18,398 nucleotides of DNA from Nitrososphaerales archaeon TH5895 (GTDB taxonomy: Archaea; Thermoproteota; Nitrososphaeria; Nitrososphaerales; Nitrososphaeraceae), in NCBI GenBank assembly GCA_014523695.1, contig JAATVS010000449.1, positions 1-18,398 of the forward strand, in the 5' to 3' direction. The number at the start of each line of letters is the position of its first letter. Positions within the stretch are counted from its first letter, which is position 1. This document shows positions 14,965-18,398 of this stretch, one piece after another. The notes beneath the pieces were generated by a model that ran no database searches, was not told the DNA's origin, and saw only the letters and a list, made by a program, of their open reading frames with translations. A program made the translations under genes and the position numbers.

Positions 14965-16557
14965 TCATTCAAAAAATTGCTGACCGATTTCGGATATCTT
15001 TCTATTCGGAATTGGAGGGACGAAGTAATATCCACCTCCCTGTGAAACAGTAGCAATAAAGTCTCCTCTTGGATAAATTCCCAACTGGGATGGTCCTCCC
15101 AAACCTTCCTTACCGGTATTCTGTAAATCCAGATCTTTAGCCTCTCGCAATATCCTCGAATAAGCTGCCGTGTCTAGGCCAAGTCCAGACCTGAGAACTG
15201 GAACCATTATTCTTAATTCATCCTCCTTAAATCTGCCATGCATGTGTCTATAGGCTAATTCTTCTCTGGAAAAATTTTTCCTTACACCTGGTACCGGAAA
15301 GTTCTTGTTGTTAAGATAATTCTTTTTAATATACTCAAATGCATTTCGGATATCTCTCTGAAAGCATATGAAAAGTAACCCAGAACTAGGTCTTATCCCA
15401 GGGTGAATCGTGTTTTCCATAAATAGATATCCTCTTCTAAAGATTTTCCTCGTTTCGCCATCTGCCCCGCGAGGATTAGATTTTCTAACATGAGACCAAA
15501 CAGGACATTCTAATTGGATGTTCTTATATTTAGGATCAGAACTATTGTAAAAGGGCTTGGATGGATCCTCCTGCTCCTTCAAGAGTTTCTTTAATCTAGA
15601 TCGAGCAGCCTTACTGACCATGGGATTATTCGATCTGCAGTCATTTGCAAGCTTTTCATCTTCTTCGCTCGAAAGAGTTCCCAACAGAAGACCGGTCCCT
15701 TTACTTCGACCTACCCATTTCTCCTGTTCCCTAACACCTAACTTCTCCCATCGTTCGAGATCATGTTCAATTTTCTGAAAGACCATATAGGTGCCGTCTA
15801 CTAGTACGCCGATTTCATCATTTCCTGTTGTCCAGATGACATCATTTCCTAGCCTTTCCGGTTGAGAAATGCCATCCACGAATCCCATCAAATTTCTACC
15901 ATCTAGACGCTGAAATCCTGAGTGAATGTCTGTAACTATTGCCCATTCGCTGACAGCAGCACTAATATCATAAATCTTCTCCTCGGCATTTGGCTTTTGT
16001 CCTCCCCCCTCATACCTCCTCTCTTCGGACGGAGTTATCGGATAAGAATCGGTCTTGAAAACCCAGCGGTTCACAAAGTCCTTATTCGAACACAGCTGAA
16101 GGATCATATCAGTCTGAGTGAAAAGATACTGTTCAGGATCTCCTAAGTCCGAGTGGAGGGGCATTTCATACAGCCTTCTAGGACAATATTTTCGGTCGAT
16201 CTTAAGCTTCTCAAAAAAACCAATACCGAATCCTACTGTCGCGGAGAAAGTAAAATCGGTCAGCTTTGAACTTCTTACGTCGCCGCTTTCATCTTCCATA
16301 TCGATTTTCACTTCTCCCGCGTCGATCCTCTCAAAAAGGCCACATAGCCTTTTAAGTCCTTGTCTAACCAACCTGGGTTCGCCTTTCACGTTTGGCTTCA
16401 AATCAAGCCTAATAATTAGAAGATACTCCTGCTTGAACGCTGAAGGGAAGGAAACCCCACGCTGCCTATTCTTTTCATTCCAGAGCCTCTTCTCTTCTAG
16501 GAGCTTAGCATGCTTATCGGTTACACCATGAGATCCAATTCTAGCGGCATAATTCAC
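14965..16557 (-). CDS. DyP-type haem peroxidase, long form
   Basis: Dye-decolorizing peroxidases use haem and H2O2 to oxidise varied substrates. Family signatures are present: M-G-F-V-D-G-I-S-Q-P (catalytic D228 of the G-x-x-D-G motif), V-W-S-H-V-R-K-S-N-P-R (proximal haem ligand H356), I-F-R-R-G-Y (distal Arg, R374 or R375), G-L-L-F-I-C-F-Q-R-D-I near 392-402, and the terminal Q-G-G-G-Y-Y-F-V-P-P. At 530 aa it is longer than most family members (300-450 aa). The extra length is a charged insert between about 295 and 350 (K-L-L-K-E-Q-E-D-P region) and a stretch at about 420-500. No Tat or Sec signal and no obvious encapsulin-targeting tail is visible, so a cytosolic role is likely. The start is GTG 16557 without a Shine-Dalgarno sequence. 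It stands alone between the accessory block and rpl40e. Confidence 0.92.
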   Translation of the reverse strand: MNYAARIGSHGVTDKHAKLLEEKRLWNEKNRQRGVSFPSAFKQEYLLIIRLDLKPNVKGEPRLVRQGLKRLCGLFERIDAGEVKIDMEDESGDVRSSKLTDFTFSATVGFGIGFFEKLKIDRKYCPRRLYEMPLHSDLGDPEQYLFTQTDMILQLCSNKDFVNRWVFKTDSYPITPSEERRYEGGGQKPNAEEKIYDISAAVSEWAIVTDIHSGFQRLDGRNLMGFVDGISQPERLGNDVIWTTGNDEIGVLVDGTYMVFQKIEHDLERWEKLGVREQEKWVGRSKGTGLLLGTLSSEEDEKLANDCRSNNPMVSKAARSRLKKLLKEQEDPSKPFYNSSDPKYKNIQLECPVWSHVRKSNPRGADGETRKIFRRGYLFMENTIHPGIRPSSGLLFICFQRDIRNAFEYIKKNYLNNKNFPVPGVRKNFSREELAYRHMHGRFKEDELRIMVPVLRSGLGLDTAAYSRILREAKDLDLQNTGKEGLGGPSQLGIYPRGDFIATVSQGGGYYFVPPIPNRKISEIGQQFFE

Positions 16558-17010
16558 ATATAACGAATAAACTTGAGAAGTACTTAAGATGTACGTATCG
16601 ATAGATTATTTCCATGCTATCTAACTAGTGAAACCATTGAAGCGGTACGTTTGGAGGTCAGTCAGCTTTGTCCATATCTCATCTTATTTTGATAGGACGT
16701 CCAAAGCGAACACGGAACCTGAGAAGACGATGTATTCAAATATGCATAAATAGGCGAGAATTTTATTCATGGTCTATAGTAGGTCTGCTCATCTTGAGCG
16801 GGTTTTTTTATAAGCTGGAATATCGTGCAATGAATAGTATACTTCTATTCTAGGTCTCGAACGGGTGGATCACACTTTTATGCAGCCTAGGAGTGACTAG
16901 TCGGTTCTCTTAAATCGCTAAAATAGGATTCTGAGATTCAATCAACCTCGACTCATTAAGAAATTAGAAAACTAAAAATTATAGATGCGGAGTGTAGTCT
17001 GATTATAAGA
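16558..17010. other. Intergenic gap between the DyP gene and rpl40e
   Basis: About 450 bp holding the divergent upstream regions of both genes. A weak hairpin GCTC-ATCTT-GAGC followed after 3 nt by seven T lies near 16786-16809. An AT-rich AAAAATTATAG around 16974-16984 is a plausible TATA box for rpl40e. A 61-codon plus frame (16668-16853) has no support. Confidence 0.4.
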
Positions 17011-17178
17011 TTGCCGATTACAGATGCCGCTAAGAAGCAGATTGCCCAACAACGAAGATTATTCTTTAAGATTTGTTTCAAGTGTGGCGGAAGAAATCCG
17101 ATAACAGCACAACGCTGTAGAAAGTGTCGAGGAAGTCAGCTAAGGCTCAAGAATCGAACGCTTGGCGCGAAGAAATAA
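17011..17178 (+). CDS. rpl40e: 50S ribosomal protein L40e
   Basis: A small zinc-ribbon protein of the archaeal/eukaryotic large ribosomal subunit. The 55 aa show the family layout: P-I-T-D-A-A-K-K-Q-I-A-Q-Q-R-R, zinc ligands in C22-F-K-C25 and C36-R-K-C39 with G-G-R-N-P-I between them, and the ending L-R-L-K-N-R-T-L-G-A-K-K. The start is TTG 17011, chosen because archaeal L40e begins M-P-I-T-D; no ATG is available in frame. A TATA-like AAAAATTATAG lies about 32 nt upstream, and no strong Shine-Dalgarno sequence is present. It opens the plus-strand block at the right edge and marks the return to core genome. Confidence 0.95.
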   Translation: MPITDAAKKQIAQQRRLFFKICFKCGGRNPITAQRCRKCRGSQLRLKNRTLGAKK

Positions 17179-17427
17179 GGCTGCACCTTTACTATCGTAG
17201 GTGTTGCTTGGACTATTGCATATGGAATCAGAATATGCAAATTCGGGGATCTTAGTTTGCAGAAACTTAATCATGCAAGATCACCGACATACCCTAATCC
17301 AGCTACTGCGAGCTCGATTTAGGCATAATAACTTGCGAAAATATGCACGCAGGACTATGAACGTGTGTGTGGTTATGACAGCTACGCTATTATAGTAGGC
17401 GTGGGTTATGAGATATCAAGGAGGGTC

Positions 17428-17436
17428 ATGAGGTAG
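17428..17436 (+). other. Two-codon frame under a strong Shine-Dalgarno sequence, just before the 126-aa gene
   Basis: AAGGAGGG (17418-17425) is followed 2 nt later by ATG-AGG-TAG (17428-17436), and the ATG of the 126-aa gene starts one base after that stop. The ribosome site is about 12 nt from the real start and only about 2 nt from the mini frame, so it may serve either. Confidence 0.25.
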
Positions 17437-17437
17437 C

Positions 17438-17818
17438 ATGTATGAAGCAATTCTGGGTATATTACTCAAGAGCTTAGATCTTCCATACAAGTGGCTTAGT
17501 GAAAATTTCATAAGTCATGTTATGACTTTCGGCAAAGAATTTGGTGCTGTATTGGTATTCATATCAGCTGTTGCTTTTCTTTTGATTACAGTATACTTCA
17601 TTATGAAACAGGCAAGAAAATTGCCTAAGCGTTATGTGTTAGAAGCACTAGATCAAGATGGAAAGAGGATGTTAATTCCGGAATTGAGGGTCACGTTTGC
17701 TACGTATCAAGCTGCTGCTAGTTATGCCGAATTCTATACAAAGCTTTATGAAGATAAGTATAAATTTAAACTGATTGGAATCAAAGACAAAATTTCAATT
17801 GTAAGACGCTTGCATTAA
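17438..17818 (+). CDS. Small single-TM membrane protein, unknown function
   Basis: 126 aa, not recognised. An N-terminal amphipathic stretch (L-G-I-L-L-K-S-L-D-L-P-Y-K-W-L) precedes one clear TM helix at about 36-56 (F-G-A-V-L-V-F-I-S-A-V-A-F-L-L-I-T-V-Y-F-I). The basic Q-A-R-K-L-P-K-R-Y after it suggests a cytosolic C-terminus. That soluble part has a beta-like R-Y-V-L-E-A-L-D-Q-D-G-K and a helix with S-Y-A-E-F-Y-T-K-L-Y, then F-K-L-I-G-I. The start is ATG 17438, downstream of AAGGAGGG. It lies 259 bp after rpl40e on the same strand. Its codon use and clear reading frame support a real gene; no function is proposed. Confidence 0.78.
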   Translation: MYEAILGILLKSLDLPYKWLSENFISHVMTFGKEFGAVLVFISAVAFLLITVYFIMKQARKLPKRYVLEALDQDGKRMLIPELRVTFATYQAAASYAEFYTKLYEDKYKFKLIGIKDKISIVRRLH

Positions 17819-18233
17819 CGACTATTTTGTGGCATGCTGAAGAGGCATTTAGAAAAGTGGACATGATTTTCGATCATCAACCTAAGCATTGAATAGAAGT
17901 CTACTTGTCACTGACAGAAATTCTTGACGAATTTGGTTAGCCTAGTATTCTCACTTAAGACTAGCATTATCTTCCATCAAATTATCCTTCTTATATTGAA
18001 TCAATCAAAAACGTATCATGGAGGAAGAATAGAAGTGAAGGATTCACGGCGGCAATCCTGAAGTCTAACAGCTAGGTACGAAAATGCTTGGAATCTATTC
18101 TACTGTGATTTCTCATTTGAAGTAGGCCAGGTGTTTCAATTGGAATTTTTTTCACAATTCCAAGGGAAATTAAAAAACTTAATATCTATCCCTGTGAAAT
18201 GCATATGCTTAGGGACCGGCGTAATAACATTTC
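17819..18233. other. Intergenic gap before the right-edge gene
   Basis: About 415 bp with no gene recognised. It contains an extended inverted repeat at 18134-18169 and an AT-rich TTAAAAAACTTAATA (around 18170-18184), roughly 55 nt before the next start, which may include its promoter. Confidence 0.4.
18134..18169. promoter_or_regulatory. Extended inverted repeat upstream of the right-edge gene
   Basis: TTTC-AA-TTGGAATT, an 8-nt loop, then AATTCCAA-GG-GAAA. Eight perfect base pairs, a 2x2 mismatch, then four more pairs. It sits 65 nt before ATG 18234 and just upstream of an AT-rich promoter-like stretch. It could be an operator or a transcript hairpin. Confidence 0.35.
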
Positions 18234-18398
18234 ATGAAACATCCAAAAGTTGTACTGACCGCGGACAGGACACTGATGTCACCATATAGAGGGATATCGT
18301 TAGCATCATTTTTTGGTTGTGCTCCTGCTATTGACGTTAAGAGAGATCCATCATCGCTCTTGTATAAGATACTCGGTCAACAGATAACGCCGAGGATA
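18234..18398 (+). CDS. Probable radical-SAM-family protein, N-terminal 55 codons (runs off the right edge)
   Basis: The visible part reads M-K-H-P-K-V-V-L-T-A-D-R-T-L-M-S-P-Y-R-G, then F-F-G-C-A-P-A-I-D and L-L-Y-K-I-L-G-Q-Q-I-T-P-R-I. From memory, V-L-T-A-D-R-T-L-M-S-x-Y-x-G with a following G-C-A-P is the start of a large archaeal radical-SAM protein (B12-binding-type N-terminus). The iron-sulfur C-x(3)-C-x(2)-C motif would lie beyond the window, so this rests on the N-terminus alone. The start is ATG 18234; an in-frame TAA lies three codons upstream. No Shine-Dalgarno sequence is seen. Confidence 0.55.
   Translation, partial: MKHPKVVLTADRTLMSPYRGISLASFFGCAPAIDVKRDPSSLLYKILGQQITPRI

Noticed and set aside
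14758..15056. A 95-codon plus frame and a 74-codon minus frame at the 3' end of the DyP gene
   Set aside because: Both overlap the conserved DyP C-terminus (Q-G-G-G-Y-Y-F) in other frames and show no motif.
16668..16853. A 61-codon plus frame before rpl40e
   Set aside because: No ribosome site and no recognisable feature beyond a short hydrophobic run.
17201..17395. A 64-codon plus frame between rpl40e and the 126-aa gene; also examined for a tRNA
   Set aside because: No ribosome site, an implausible residue mix, and no acceptor stem or T-loop consensus was found.

Overview
The window looks like a piece of a soil-type ammonia-oxidising archaeal genome (Nitrososphaerota/Thaumarchaeota, Nitrososphaera- or Nitrosocosmicus-like). 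The evidence is an archaeal ribosomal protein L40e, an archaeal bifunctional fructose-1,6-bisphosphate aldolase/phosphatase, a short archaeal triosephosphate isomerase, TATA-like boxes about 25-30 nt upstream of several starts (leaderless or near-leaderless transcripts), and long AT-rich intergenic gaps. I found no rRNA, tRNA, CRISPR array, IS element or integrase.

The two edges are core metabolism and housekeeping. On the left, on the minus strand, are a triosephosphate isomerase (cut by the window edge) and the FBP aldolase/phosphatase, both of the gluconeogenic triose-phosphate segment, preceded by an unknown 119-aa gene. On the right, on the plus strand, are rpl40e, a small one-TM protein, and the first 55 codons of a probable radical-SAM-type protein cut by the window edge.

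The middle (about 2.3-16.6 kb) is accessory. It starts with a plus-strand pair: an emfourin-like inhibitor and a protealysin-like M4 metalloprotease. Next comes a truncated papain-like peptidase whose catalytic Cys is Arg. Then there are four divergent members of one uncharacterised family, called here the WWQW family (N-terminal W-x(3)-W-W-Q-W-type motif, central iPag-x-x-iflPi-n, late V-S-D-G-x-W-x-x-x-K-P-l), plus a 65-codon ORF that looks like a degenerate or truncated fifth copy. A stand-alone YcaO-domain protein sits among them, flanked on both sides by micro-ORFs with near-perfect Shine-Dalgarno sequences. An 11-TM membrane protein is divergently arranged with the only WWQW member that has a signal peptide. 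A long DyP-type haem peroxidase closes the block.

How the genes may work together: the M4 protease and emfourin very likely form a protease-inhibitor pair. The WWQW cluster around YcaO is the best candidate for something undescribed. YcaO enzymes activate peptide backbone amides, no TfuA, dehydrogenase or recognised precursor is present, and the possible substrates in reach are the WWQW proteins and the micro-ORFs. That link rests on gene neighbourhood only.
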